From the NCBI RefSeq assembly GCF_001905005.1, contig NZ_LWKZ01000001.1:1367775-1431774 (forward strand): DNA of 64,000 nt. The letters run 5' to 3'. Position 1 is the first letter of the stretch, and every line of letters begins with the position of its first letter. A program made the translations under genes and the position numbers. The notes below the pieces were generated by a model. That model made no database searches and had not been told where the DNA came from. It worked only from the letters and a program-made list of their open reading frames with translations. This stretch comes from Streptomyces sp. CB02923. GTDB lineage: Bacteria > Actinomycetota > Actinomycetes > Streptomycetales > Streptomycetaceae. Shown here in pieces: positions 25,682 to 33,480 of this stretch.

Positions 25682-26392
25682 ATGCGCGCACTGCGAGTGC
25701 TGCTGGTGATCGTCGTGATACTCGGCGGCCTGTTCGTGGCCGCCGACCGCGTGGCGGTGAACATCGCCGAGGACAAGGCCGCTGACAAGATCCGCAGCAG
25801 CCAGGGCCTGGACCGTACGCCGGAGGTGTCCATCACCGGCTTCCCGTTCCTGACGCAGGTCGCGGGCCGCAGCCTGGACCGGGTGGACGCCAGGATCGAC
25901 GGTCTGAACGCCACCGCCGAGGGTCACACGCTGCGCATCCAGGAGCTGTCGGCACAGTTCCACGACGTCAAGCTGACCAGCGACTACACCTCGATCGAGA
26001 GCGCCGCGAGCGCCACCGGCGAGGCCCGCATCTCGTACGCCGACCTGACCACCGCCTCGGGCAAGAACGTCACGGTGAGCTACGGCGGCGAGAAGGACGG
26101 CCGGAGCCAGGTGAAGATCTCCCCGAACCTGCCGGACCTGCCGATGCTGAACTCGCTGGAGGTCACCGGCTCGGTGAGCGTCGTCAACGGCGACACCGTG
26201 CGGCTGCGCGCCGACAAGCTCCCGGCCCTGTGCTCGCAGCTGTCCGCCTGCCGTGACCAGGTCCGCGCGCAGACCGACCACGAGTGGAAGCTGAACCGGC
26301 TGCCCGGCGGCCTGAAGCTGGACAAGGTCGTCACGACGCGGGACGGCATCTCCCTCGCGGCCAGCGGCCAGAACGTCAAGATCTCCGGCTGA
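25682..26392 (+). CDS. DUF2993 (LmeA-like) envelope protein
   Basis: This 236-aa protein starts with one hydrophobic helix (about 5-22) that can anchor it in the membrane. The DUF2993 hallmarks follow: VSITGFPFLTQVAGRSLDRVD, a Ser/Thr-rich middle and the C-terminal DGISLAASGQNVKISG. It is a shorter paralog of the gene at 11022. The family handles lipids at the mycobacterial cell envelope (LmeA); the role in Streptomyces is inferred. The ATG at 25682 follows GGGGGTAG. Two cysteines near the C-terminus (about 184 and 190) could form a disulfide. A terminator lies 12 bp after the stop. Confidence 0.87.
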   Translation: MRALRVLLVIVVILGGLFVAADRVAVNIAEDKAADKIRSSQGLDRTPEVSITGFPFLTQVAGRSLDRVDARIDGLNATAEGHTLRIQELSAQFHDVKLTSDYTSIESAASATGEARISYADLTTASGKNVTVSYGGEKDGRSQVKISPNLPDLPMLNSLEVTGSVSVVNGDTVRLRADKLPALCSQLSACRDQVRAQTDHEWKLNRLPGGLKLDKVVTTRDGISLAASGQNVKISG

Positions 26393-26602
26393 CCCTCCCG
26401 CCGCCCGGCCGGGGCACCCCCACCCCCGGCCGGCAACGGCGCGAATCACCACGAACCACCCGTTCGTCCATGCACTGAGACACCCCGTCCCGCACGCCAG
26501 ACCACACCGGCGCGCGGGCTCCGGCGATACGCCCCGCAGCCCGCCCCCACTCCCCACGCGTACCGCCATACGGACCAAGTCGTCTCAACATCCGACACAC
26601 CG
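26393..26602. other. Intergenic region before the cysA leader
   Basis: It holds the terminator at 26405-26433. Past that there is no coding frame with a believable start or codon pattern. Confidence 0.5.
26405..26433 (+). terminator. Terminator after DUF2993 gene
   Basis: A perfect 10-bp stem (CCGGCCGGGG/CCCCGGCCGG) with a 9-nt loop lies 12 bp past the stop codon. Confidence 0.75.
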
Positions 26603-26632
26603 GTGACACGCCCGGCCGCCCCTCCCTACGAT
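26603..26632 (+). promoter_or_regulatory. Sigma-HrdB-type promoter of the cysA leader peptide
   Basis: The -35 is GTGACA (26603-26608), the spacer is 18 bp and the -10 is TACGAT (26627-26632). The predicted start falls on A26640, the first base of the leader ATG, so the mRNA should be leaderless. It is among the best matches to a housekeeping promoter in this window. Confidence 0.75.
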
Positions 26633-26639
26633 CGGTCGC

Positions 26640-26747
26640 ATGCAGAGCTCTCTGAGCGGTCTCCGGTCGCGGGGACAGGCGAATCTCACGAAGCGGCGGG
26701 CAGTCGATCTGTGCCGCGTCGCCGCCATGCTCTGTCGCACTGCCTGA
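26640..26747 (+). CDS. Cysteine-containing leader peptide upstream of cysA (35 aa)
   Basis: This short frame begins at the predicted transcription start and reads M-Q-S-S, a basic middle, then AVDLCRVAAMLCRTA and stop. The paired Cys-Arg near the end (LCR...LCR) is the hallmark of small actinobacterial leader peptides in front of sulfur genes. The equivalent polycysteine uORFs of mycobacteria act as cysteine-responsive attenuators. I infer that slow translation at the two Cys codons when Cys-tRNA is scarce changes expression of cysA 133 nt downstream. The intervening DNA is GC-rich, but I could not pick out a clear terminator/antiterminator pair. Confidence 0.75.
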   Translation: MQSSLSGLRSRGQANLTKRRAVDLCRVAAMLCRTA

Positions 26748-26880
26748 CGGGCGGTCTCTCCCCCGTCCTCCGCCCGGCCCCTGAGGCCATCCCTGCCACT
26801 GCCCCACGCAGCGCCGCGTTCCCCGCCCGCAGCGTGCACCGGCGTACGCGTGCCCCGTAACTGCCCCGGAGGAGAACAAC

Positions 26881-27726
26881 ATGAGCCGTAGCGACGTCCT
26901 GGTCGACGCCGACTGGGTCGAGGCCCACATCGACGACCCGAAGGTGGTCGTCGTCGAGGTGGACGAGGACACCTCGGCCTACGACAAGAACCACATCAAG
27001 AACGCCGTCCGCATCGACTGGCAGAAGGACCTCCAGGACCCGGTGCGCCGCGACTTCATCGACCAGGCGGGCTTCGAGAAGCTGCTCTCCGCGAAGGGCA
27101 TCGCCAACGACGACACCGTCGTCCTCTACGGCGGCAACAACAACTGGTTCGCCTCCTACGCGTACTGGTACTTCAAGCTCTACGGCCACGACGCCGTCAA
27201 GCTGCTCGACGGCGGCCGCAAGAAGTGGGAGCTGGACTCCCGCGACCTGGTCGACGGCTCGCAGGTGCCGAACCGCCCGGCGACCGGCTACAAGGCGAAG
27301 GCCCAGGACACCTCCATCCGCGCCTTCCGTGACGACGTCGTCGCCGCGATCGGCGACCTGAACCTGGTCGACGTGCGCTCCCCCGACGAGTTCAGCGGCA
27401 AGCTGCTCGCCCCGGCGCACCTCCCGCAGGAGCAGTCGCAGCGCCCCGGCCACGTGCCCAGCGCCCGCAACATCCCGTGGTCGAAGAACGCCAACGACGA
27501 CGGCACCTTCAAGTCGGACGACGAGCTCAAGGCCCTCTACGAGGCCGAGGACGTGGACCTGGCGAAGGACACCATCGCCTACTGCCGCATCGGCGAGCGC
27601 TCGGCGCTCACCTGGTTCGTGCTGCACGAGCTGCTCGGCCAGACCAACGTCAAGAACTACGACGGTTCCTGGACCGAGTACGGCTCGCTGGTCGGCGTGC
27701 CGATCGAGCTCGGCGCCGCGAAGTAG
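26881..27726 (+). CDS. cysA: Thiosulfate sulfurtransferase (rhodanese) CysA
   Basis: The enzyme moves sulfane sulfur from thiosulfate to an acceptor. The 281-aa protein has two rhodanese domains. The second carries the active loop CRIGERS with the catalytic Cys near residue 233. The first has the related but inactive DGGRKKWE region. NIPWSKNANDDG matches the CysA2/CysA3 proteins of mycobacteria. The ATG at 26881 follows GGAGGAG at a good distance. It heads a sulfur gene block with sseC and is preceded by the cysteine leader peptide. It is cytoplasmic, with no signal. Confidence 0.94.
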   Translation: MSRSDVLVDADWVEAHIDDPKVVVVEVDEDTSAYDKNHIKNAVRIDWQKDLQDPVRRDFIDQAGFEKLLSAKGIANDDTVVLYGGNNNWFASYAYWYFKLYGHDAVKLLDGGRKKWELDSRDLVDGSQVPNRPATGYKAKAQDTSIRAFRDDVVAAIGDLNLVDVRSPDEFSGKLLAPAHLPQEQSQRPGHVPSARNIPWSKNANDDGTFKSDDELKALYEAEDVDLAKDTIAYCRIGERSALTWFVLHELLGQTNVKNYDGSWTEYGSLVGVPIELGAAK

Positions 27727-27805
27727 GCGCACCGCCGCGGCACCGCCACAACACCGCCGCAGTACCGCCTCCCCGTTTCCCCCTAGCCACCAAGGAAGTA
27801 CCGAC

Positions 27806-28093
27806 ATGTGTGGAGCACAGGCCGGCGGCCCGGACGCTTCGACCGTCAAGCCGGGCGAGACCACCATCCAGGGCAGCGTGACCCGCGACGGCCAGCCCGT
27901 CACCGGTTACGTGCGCCTGCTGGACAGCACCGGCGAGTTCACCGCGGAGGTCCCCACCTCGGCGACCGGACAGTTCCGCTTCTACGCGGCGGAGGGCACC
28001 TGGACGCTGCGCGCCCTCGTTCCCGGCGCGACCGCGGACCGTACCGTCGTCGCCCAGCACGGTGGCCTCGCGGAGGTCGCCATCGCCGTCTGA
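27806..28093 (+). CDS. sseC: SseC-type DUF1416 protein
   Basis: This 95-aa protein starts with Met-Cys-Gly-Ala-Gln and contains the prealbumin-like blocks TIQGSVTRDGQPVTGYVRLLD and GTWTLRALVPGA. DUF1416 proteins (SseC1/C2) sit right after the thiosulfate sulfurtransferase in mycobacteria as well, so the conserved pairing suggests they act together, perhaps with the N-terminal Cys as a sulfur or persulfide acceptor. The exact role is unknown. The ATG at 27806 follows AAGGAAG. The gap of 79 bp to cysA contains no terminator, so the genes should be cotranscribed. Confidence 0.9.
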   Translation: MCGAQAGGPDASTVKPGETTIQGSVTRDGQPVTGYVRLLDSTGEFTAEVPTSATGQFRFYAAEGTWTLRALVPGATADRTVVAQHGGLAEVAIAV

Positions 28094-28215
28094 CGACGGC
28101 CGACGATACGTACACACGTACGGCCGACGGGCCGCACCCCAGGGGGTTGGACGCCTTGGCCGGGGTGCGGCCCGCCGCGCTTCCCAGGCGCCCCGGCCGG
28201 ATCTACGGTGGAACC

Positions 28216-28521
28216 ATGTCCGCGCATCAGCGTCCGCCCGCGCAGCGCCGGCACCGCCGGTACTTCGTCCTGATGGGCGTGTGCATCGCCCTGTTCGTCC
28301 TGGCGTGGGGTGTCGTACGGCTGTGGTCCGTCCCGGCGGCCGTGGCGATGTGCGTGGTCGCCATGGTCATCCCGCCGTTCGCGGCGATCATCGGCAACCG
28401 CCGGGAGCCGGGTGAGCGCTGGTGGGACGAGTCGGGCGACCCGGAGTCGGACCGGTGGTGGCGCGAGATCGACGACCACGGCCCCGGCCGCCGCGACGAC
28501 CGCGGCCCGGACCGCCGCTGA
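28216..28521 (+). CDS. DUF3099 membrane protein
   Basis: This 101-aa protein matches DUF3099: a basic N-terminus (QRRHRRYFVLMGVCIALFVL) leads into two membrane helices (about 15-33 and 38-58). A charged tail, rich in Trp, Asp and Arg, lies in the cytoplasm. The function is unknown. The ATG at 28216 has GGTGGAA upstream. It follows sseC by about 120 bp and runs toward the DsrE-like gene, with 36 bp between the two stops. Confidence 0.82.
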   Translation: MSAHQRPPAQRRHRRYFVLMGVCIALFVLAWGVVRLWSVPAAVAMCVVAMVIPPFAAIIGNRREPGERWWDESGDPESDRWWREIDDHGPGRRDDRGPDRR

Positions 28522-28557
28522 GCCGCGCCCCGGCGGCCGCGCTTCTGACGGACGCGC

Positions 28558-28923
28558 TCAGTAGACGAGCGCCTGCACCCCGTCCGGCATGACCTCGCTC
28601 ACGAAGACCTGCGCCCCGGCGATCCGGGCGCCCTCGATGAGGTCCTTCTCCTCGATGTCCCGGCGGGCCGCGCACTGCGTGCAGACGGTGATCGTGCCGC
28701 CGCCCGCCGTGATCGAGTCCATCAGGTCCGGCAGCGGCGCCGCGTGCGGGAGCTCGAACTCCGCCGCGCGCCCCGGCAGCGCGAACCACGCGGACTCCCC
28801 GGTCAGCCACAGGGACACATGCACCCCGCTGGCCACGGCCACCGCCGCCACGGTGAACGCCTGCGAGCACCGCTCGGGGGCGTCCGCCCCCGCCGTCACC
28901 TTGATCACCAGCTTCTTCGCCAT
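28558..28923 (-). CDS. DsrE-family protein (sulfur-relay related)
   Basis: This 121-aa DsrE/DsrF-like protein has the family fold markers KLVIKVTAGADAPERCSQAF and VCTQCAARRDIEE, the latter with a Cys-X-X-Cys that may carry sulfur. DsrE proteins move sulfane sulfur in sulfur oxidation and tRNA thiolation, and its place next to cysA and sseC supports a sulfur role. The start ATG at 28923 has no strong site. It is convergent with DUF3099 and divergent from the small membrane peptide, and the region between them carries its promoter. Confidence 0.82.
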   Translation of the reverse strand: MAKKLVIKVTAGADAPERCSQAFTVAAVAVASGVHVSLWLTGESAWFALPGRAAEFELPHAAPLPDLMDSITAGGGTITVCTQCAARRDIEEKDLIEGARIAGAQVFVSEVMPDGVQALVY

Positions 28924-29028
28924 ACGGCCACTCTAGGCGCGCGGCGGACCTCACAGCGCTGCTCCCGGCCACGGCGACTAGACTCGCTTCCGGTCCGTAA
29001 CACCTCACTCCGTCCGAGGAGCGCGCTC

Positions 29029-29130
29029 GTGCTTGAGGCAGTCTTCACCACCCTGCTCGTCCTGGTCGCCGTAGGCGTCGTCGCCTTCGCCGGGCTGACC
29101 TGGAAGAAGCTGTACCAGGGCCAGCGCTAG
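29029..29130 (+). CDS. Small single-pass membrane protein (33 aa)
   Basis: A GTG start preceded by GAGGAGC opens a 33-codon frame: M-L-E-A-V-F, a hydrophobic helix (TTLLVLVAVGVVAFAGLTW) and a basic end KKLYQGQR. The codons are typical. It is 39 bp upstream of the nitrobindin-like gene and probably cotranscribed with it. I believe it is a real gene because start, site, helix and spacing all fit, but I cannot name a function. Confidence 0.6.
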   Translation: MLEAVFTTLLVLVAVGVVAFAGLTWKKLYQGQR

Positions 29131-29169
29131 AGACCCAGAACCTTCCCCCGACACAGATCGCCTGAGCTG

Positions 29170-29733
29170 ATGATCGAGATCCCGTCCGACCTGAACCCGG
29201 CCCTCGTGCCCCTCGCCTTCCTGCTCGGCAACTGGGAGGGCGCGGGCGTCGCCGACTTCCCCGGTGCCGAGAAGTGCAACTTCGGCCAGGAGGTCACCTT
29301 CACGCACGACGGCCGTGACTTCCTCGAATACACCTCGCACAGCTGGGTGCTCGACGGCGAGGGCAAGAAGGTCGCTCCGCTGGAGACCGAGTCCGGCTAC
29401 TGGCGCATCGACAAGGACCGCAAGGTCGAGATCGTGATGATCCGCGACGGCGGTGTCGCCGAGGTCTGGTACGGCGAGCTGGCCGACCAGAAGCCGCAGA
29501 TCGACCTGGCCACGGACGCCGTCGCGCGGACCGCCGCCGCCGGCCCGTACACCGGCGGCAAGCGCCTGTACGGCTATGTGAACAGCGACCTGATGTGGGT
29601 CGGCGAGAAGGCCACCCCCGAGGTGCCGCTGCGCCCGTACATGTCCGCGCACCTGAAGAAGGTCGTCGACCCGCGCGAGTGGGCCAAGGACATCAAGGAC
29701 CTGCCGGACGACGGCATCGCCTTCTTCAAGTAG
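29170..29733 (+). CDS. FABP/nitrobindin-like heme-binding beta-barrel protein
   Basis: The 187-aa protein has the family's first-strand motif LLGNWEGAG (GxWxGxG) and the LDGEGKKVAPLETESGYWRID block. Actinobacterial members bind heme in a beta-barrel and can convert peroxynitrite to nitrate (nitrobindins). The C-terminal His-Leu-Lys-Lys region agrees with the family. It is cytoplasmic. The ATG at 29170 follows a weak site; translation may depend on the small gene upstream. The stop codon is followed directly by three 17-bp repeats. Confidence 0.88.
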   Translation: MIEIPSDLNPALVPLAFLLGNWEGAGVADFPGAEKCNFGQEVTFTHDGRDFLEYTSHSWVLDGEGKKVAPLETESGYWRIDKDRKVEIVMIRDGGVAEVWYGELADQKPQIDLATDAVARTAAAGPYTGGKRLYGYVNSDLMWVGEKATPEVPLRPYMSAHLKKVVDPREWAKDIKDLPDDGIAFFK

Positions 29734-29784
29734 ACACGTTCTTCACGTAGACACGTCCTTCACGTAGATACGATCTTCACGTAG
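29734..29784 (+). repeat. Three 17-bp tandem repeats ending in stop-like CACGTAG
   Basis: Units 29734-29750, 29751-29767 and 29768-29784 read ACACGT(T/C)CTTCACGTAG with slight changes. They resemble the last 13 bases of the nitrobindin-like gene, CTTCTTCAAGTAG, so they look like duplications of its 3' end, stop codon included. Confidence 0.75.
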
Positions 29785-29789
29785 ACAAG

Positions 29790-29940
29790 CCGACCTGCAC
29801 AGGTCGCAGAGCGCCCCGCGGGGGAAGTCCGGTGAGAGTCCGGCGCTGACCCGCAACGGTGTGCGGAACATCCGTTCCGCCAGCCCGATCACCCGCGGGG
29901 GCGCCCGTTCCTGAACAACTCGCCGTGGACTGCGAGGGGA
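29790..29940 (+). ncRNA. Cobalamin riboswitch
   Basis: The stretch has the cobalamin aptamer hallmarks. The core GGAAGTCCGGTGAGAGTCCGG leads into the second conserved block, CTGACCCGCAACGGT, where most members have the GCCACTG pattern. A B12-box-like GCCAGCCCGATCACC follows near 29879, and long pairing arms (GCGCCCCGCG at 29811 with CGCGGGGGCGC at 29894) close it. It lies upstream of a FecCD/BtuCDF-type transporter. Binding of adenosylcobalamin should switch transporter expression off; whether by translation or termination is not clear. Edges are approximate. Confidence 0.85.
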
Positions 29941-30016
29941 CTCCGCCGCCGGCCTCGCGCCACGCGCCGTCACCCCTGACCGTACGGACGCGGCCCGAGC
30001 CGAAGGCGTACGTCCC

Positions 30017-31123
30017 TTGACCGCCTCCGCACGCACCGCCGAACCCGCCCCCGCGGACCAGGCCGGCGCCCGGCCGCGTACCGGCGCGCCGGTACCCACC
30101 GTGCCGCTGGTCGCCGGACTCGCGCTGGCCCTGCTCGCCTCGGTGGTGTGCGGCGTCGGCCTGGGCGCCTCCGGCGTCGGGTGGGGCGAGGTGCTGCACC
30201 ACCTCGGCGCCGGACTGAGCGGCGGCACCATCACGCCCGACGAGGTCTCCGCCTACACCATCGTGTGGGAGCTGCGCTTCCCGCGCGCGGTCCTGGCCGC
30301 CGTCGTCGGCGCCGGGCTCTCCGCCATCGGCGTCGCCGTGCAGGCCCTGGTACGCAACGCCCTCGCCGACCCCTTCGTGCTCGGCATCTCCTCCGGCGCC
30401 GCGGTCGGCGCCAACGCCGTCCTGCTCTTCGGAGCGCTCACCGCGCTCGGCGTCTGGGCCCTGTCCGCCGCCGCCTTCGGCTCGGCGCTGCTGGCCATGA
30501 CCCTGGTGTACGCGGCGGCCCGCAGCGCCCACGGGCTGACCCCGCTGCGCCTGGTCCTGACCGGCTCCGCGATGTACTACGGCTTCTCCGCCCTCTCCAC
30601 CCTGATGGTCTTCGCCGCCGACCGGGGCGAGGCGGCGCGCAACGCCATGATGTGGCTGCTCGGCAGCCTCAGCGGGGCGGGCTGGGGCTCGCTGCCCGTC
30701 GCCGCTGCGGCGGTGGCCGCCGCGCTGCTGTACCTGATGCTCTCCGCGGGCCGCCTCGACGCGCTCGCCATGGGCGACGAGTCGGCCGCCGCCCTCGGCG
30801 TGGACCCCGGGCGGCTGCGCCGGGAGCTGTTCGCGGTCACCGCGGCCGTCACCGGCGCGGTGGTCGCGGTCAGCGGGGCGATCGGCTTCGTCGGGCTGAT
30901 GGTGCCGCACGTGACCCGGATGCTGGTGGGCGCCGGCCACCGCCGGGTGCTGGCCGTGGCGCCGCTGCTGGGCGCGGTGCTGATGGTGTGGGTGGACATC
31001 CTGTCCCGGGTGCTGCTGGCGCCCGTCGAACTGCCGGTGGGAGTGATCACCGCCGTCATCGGCGTGCCGGCCTTCGTCCTGCTGATGCGGCGCCGCGGCT
31101 ACACCTTCGGAGGCGGTTCCTGA
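30017..31123 (+). CDS. Cobalamin-type ABC transporter permease (BtuC/FecCD)
   Basis: This 368-aa integral membrane protein has about ten helices and the FecCD landmarks RFPRAVLAAVVGAGLS, the coupling region GAAVGANAV and GAIGFVGLMVPHVTRMLVG. The latter is the ATPase contact loop. It forms a transporter with the next two genes. The riboswitch before it points to vitamin B12 or a cobalamin precursor. The start is a TTG at 30017, with a weak site, and the first 30 residues are Pro/Ala-rich. The stop overlaps the ATPase ATG as TGATG. Confidence 0.9.
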   Translation: MTASARTAEPAPADQAGARPRTGAPVPTVPLVAGLALALLASVVCGVGLGASGVGWGEVLHHLGAGLSGGTITPDEVSAYTIVWELRFPRAVLAAVVGAGLSAIGVAVQALVRNALADPFVLGISSGAAVGANAVLLFGALTALGVWALSAAAFGSALLAMTLVYAAARSAHGLTPLRLVLTGSAMYYGFSALSTLMVFAADRGEAARNAMMWLLGSLSGAGWGSLPVAAAAVAAALLYLMLSAGRLDALAMGDESAAALGVDPGRLRRELFAVTAAVTGAVVAVSGAIGFVGLMVPHVTRMLVGAGHRRVLAVAPLLGAVLMVWVDILSRVLLAPVELPVGVITAVIGVPAFVLLMRRRGYTFGGGS

Positions 31124-31917
31124 TGCGTATCGACATCGACGCGGTGTCCGTGGACGTGGCCGGGACCCGGCTCGTGCACGACATCACCCTGCACGCCGGC
31201 AGCGGCCGGGTCGTCGGGCTGGTCGGGCCCAACGGCAGCGGCAAGTCCACCCTGCTGCGCTGCGCCTACCGCGCGCTGCGCCCGGCCGTCGGAACGGTGC
31301 GGCTGGACGGCACCGACCTGCACGCCATGGGCGTACGCGAAGGGGCCCGCCGGCTGGCCGCGCTGCCCCAGGAGTCGGCGACCGAGTTCGGCTTCACGGC
31401 CGCCGAGGTCGTCGGGATGGGGCGGCTGCCGCACCAGCGCGGGACGGGGCGGCCGAGCGCGGCGGACCTTCGCGTGTGTGAGGACGCGCTCGCCCGGACC
31501 GGCGCCGCGCACCTCGCCGGACGCGCCTTCCTGAGCCTGTCCGGCGGCGAGAAGCAGCGCGTCCTGATCGCCCGCGCGCTGGCCCAGGAGCCGCGGGTAC
31601 TCGTGCTGGACGAGCCGACGAACCACCTCGACATCGCGCAGCAGCTGGAGCTGCTGGCGCTGGTGCGCGACAGCGGGCTGACGGTGCTGACCGCGCTGCA
31701 CGACCTGAACCTGGCCGCCGGGCACTGCGACGAGCTGTACGTCATCTCCGGCGGGCGCATCGTCGCCTCCGGCGCGCCGCACGACGTACTGGCCCCGGAG
31801 CTGCTCGCCGAGGTGTTCGGGGTGCGCGCGCACCGCGTACCGCACCCGGAAACCGGCGCCGTACAGCTGCTGTTCGACCGCCTGCCCGCCCGCACCGGCC
31901 AGCCGGCCGTCTCGTGA
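31123..31917 (+). CDS. Cobalamin-type ABC transporter ATPase (BtuD)
   Basis: The 264-aa ATPase has Walker A GPNGSGKST, the signature LSGGEKQR, Walker B VLVLDEPTNHLD and the H-loop LHDLNLA. It is an import-type nucleotide-binding subunit of the FecE/BtuD class. The ATG at 31123 overlaps the permease stop by one base (TGATG), and its own stop overlaps an in-frame GTG of the binding protein. All three genes are thus translationally tied. The substrate is cobalamin by the riboswitch evidence. Confidence 0.93.
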   Translation: MRIDIDAVSVDVAGTRLVHDITLHAGSGRVVGLVGPNGSGKSTLLRCAYRALRPAVGTVRLDGTDLHAMGVREGARRLAALPQESATEFGFTAAEVVGMGRLPHQRGTGRPSAADLRVCEDALARTGAAHLAGRAFLSLSGGEKQRVLIARALAQEPRVLVLDEPTNHLDIAQQLELLALVRDSGLTVLTALHDLNLAAGHCDELYVISGGRIVASGAPHDVLAPELLAEVFGVRAHRVPHPETGAVQLLFDRLPARTGQPAVS

Positions 31918-31937
31918 CATCCCCCCTGAGGACCCCC

Positions 31938-32978
31938 ATGCGCACCCGCCACCGCTCCGCCGCCCTGCTCACCGCCCTCGCACTCGCCGCGCTCACCGGC
32001 TGCGGCGCGCACGTGGCCGAGGACGGGAAGGGGGACGCCGCCAAGGCGTCCGGGTCCGGGCGCTACCCGGTCACGATCGAGAACTGCGGTACGAAGACGA
32101 CGTACGACAAGGCGCCGCGGCGCGTGGTCACCAACGACGTCGGGATCGCGGACATCATGTTCGCGCTCGGGCTGGAGGACCACATGGCCGGGTACGTCAT
32201 GCCGGCGTACCGGGGCAGGATCGACGCCGTCGCCTGGAAGGACGCGTACGGCAAGGTGCCCTGGCTCTCCAAGAAGGCGATCACCAAGGAGATCGCCCTG
32301 GACGCCAGGGCCGACCTGGTCTTCGCGGGCTGGAACTACGGCTTCGGCGAGGACAGCGACGTCACCCCCGCCTCCCTGAAGAAGCTCGGCATCGGCAGCT
32401 ACGTCCTGACCGAGTCGTGCCGCAACGGGACCGACGGCGGCCAGGGCAGCGCCCGCGGCGTGATGCCGCCGCTGGACGCGCTGTACACCGACCTGAAGAC
32501 GCTGGGGAAGATCTTCGACGTCGAGGACCGGGCGGACGCGCTGATCGCCACGTACCGCAAGCAGGTGGCCGACGCGCAGGCCAAGGCGCCGAAGGACGGC
32601 GAACGGCCCTCCGTCTTCCTCTACGACGGCGGCCAGGACAAGCCGCTGACCTCCGGCCGCTTCGCCGGGCCGCACGACATCATCACCAAGGCCGGCGGCG
32701 ACCACGTCATGAAGGACCTCAAGGACACCTGGACCACGGTGGGGTGGGAGACGGTGGTCGAGCGCGACCCCGACGTGATCGTCATCAACGACTACGGCAC
32801 GCCGACCGCCGAACAGAAGAAGTCTTTCCTGAAGTCGTACGCGCCGCTGAAGAACGTCTCGGCGGTCAAGAACAACCGCATCTACGTCATGGATTACGCC
32901 GATCTGGTGGAGAGCCCGCGCAACCCGGCGGCCGTCACCGCGCTGTCCGGCTACCTGCGGGACGTACGCGGCCACTGA
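31938..32978 (+). CDS. Substrate-binding lipoprotein of the cobalamin-type transporter
   Basis: The 346-aa protein has a signal with lipobox LTGC near residue 22, then two lobes of a class III binding protein: TYDKAPRRVVTNDVGIADIM, VFLYDGGQDKPLTSG and VIVINDYG. FecB/BtuF-like proteins deliver the ligand to the permease. The ATG at 31938 has GAGGA 5 nt upstream and is better than the GTG at 31914, which overlaps the ATPase stop. It is predicted to be tethered to the membrane outer face. The 22-bp gap to nur suggests readthrough. Confidence 0.9.
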   Translation: MRTRHRSAALLTALALAALTGCGAHVAEDGKGDAAKASGSGRYPVTIENCGTKTTYDKAPRRVVTNDVGIADIMFALGLEDHMAGYVMPAYRGRIDAVAWKDAYGKVPWLSKKAITKEIALDARADLVFAGWNYGFGEDSDVTPASLKKLGIGSYVLTESCRNGTDGGQGSARGVMPPLDALYTDLKTLGKIFDVEDRADALIATYRKQVADAQAKAPKDGERPSVFLYDGGQDKPLTSGRFAGPHDIITKAGGDHVMKDLKDTWTTVGWETVVERDPDVIVINDYGTPTAEQKKSFLKSYAPLKNVSAVKNNRIYVMDYADLVESPRNPAAVTALSGYLRDVRGH

Positions 32979-32999
32979 GCGCGCTCCTACACTGGGGGC

Positions 33000-33449
33000 G
33001 TGGTGAGCAGCGACTGGCAGAGCGACCTCCGTAAACGCGGGTACCGGCTGACCCCGCAGCGCCAGCTCGTGCTGGAGGCTGTGGACAAGCTCGAACACGC
33101 CACCCCCGACGACATCCTCACCGAGGTGCGCAAGACGGCGGGCGGCGTCAACATCTCCACCGTCTACCGGACGCTGGAGCTGCTGGAGGAGCTGAGCCTG
33201 GTCAGCCATGCCCACCTCGGGCACGGCGCGCCCACGTACCACCTCGCCGACCGGCACCACCACATCCACCTGGTGTGCCGGGACTGCACGGAAGTGATCG
33301 AGGCCGATCTGGCGGTGGCCGAACCGTTCACGACGACGCTGCGGGAAACGTTCGGCTTCGACACGGACCTGAAGCACTTCGCGATCTTCGGGCGCTGTGC
33401 GGCGTGCACCGCCAAGTGCGCGGCGCCGAAGCCCGGGTCCGGAGCGTAG
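33000..33449 (+). CDS. nur: Nur, nickel-responsive Fur-family regulator
   Basis: Nur represses nickel uptake and the iron superoxide dismutase when nickel is present. The 149-aa protein keeps all metal ligands that I recall for the S. coelicolor protein (SCO4179): His33, His86, His88 and His90 for one site, and His70, His72 and His126 for the nickel site. It also has two CxxC pairs (Cys93/96 and Cys133/136). The recognition helix is STVYRTLELLEEL. The GTG at 33000 gives the same N-terminus as the known protein. It lies just after the cobalamin transporter, an interesting neighbour for a nickel regulator. Confidence 0.95.
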   Translation: MVSSDWQSDLRKRGYRLTPQRQLVLEAVDKLEHATPDDILTEVRKTAGGVNISTVYRTLELLEELSLVSHAHLGHGAPTYHLADRHHHIHLVCRDCTEVIEADLAVAEPFTTTLRETFGFDTDLKHFAIFGRCAACTAKCAAPKPGSGA

Positions 33450-33480
33450 GTCACCACCACGCCGGTCGTAGGCTGGGGGT

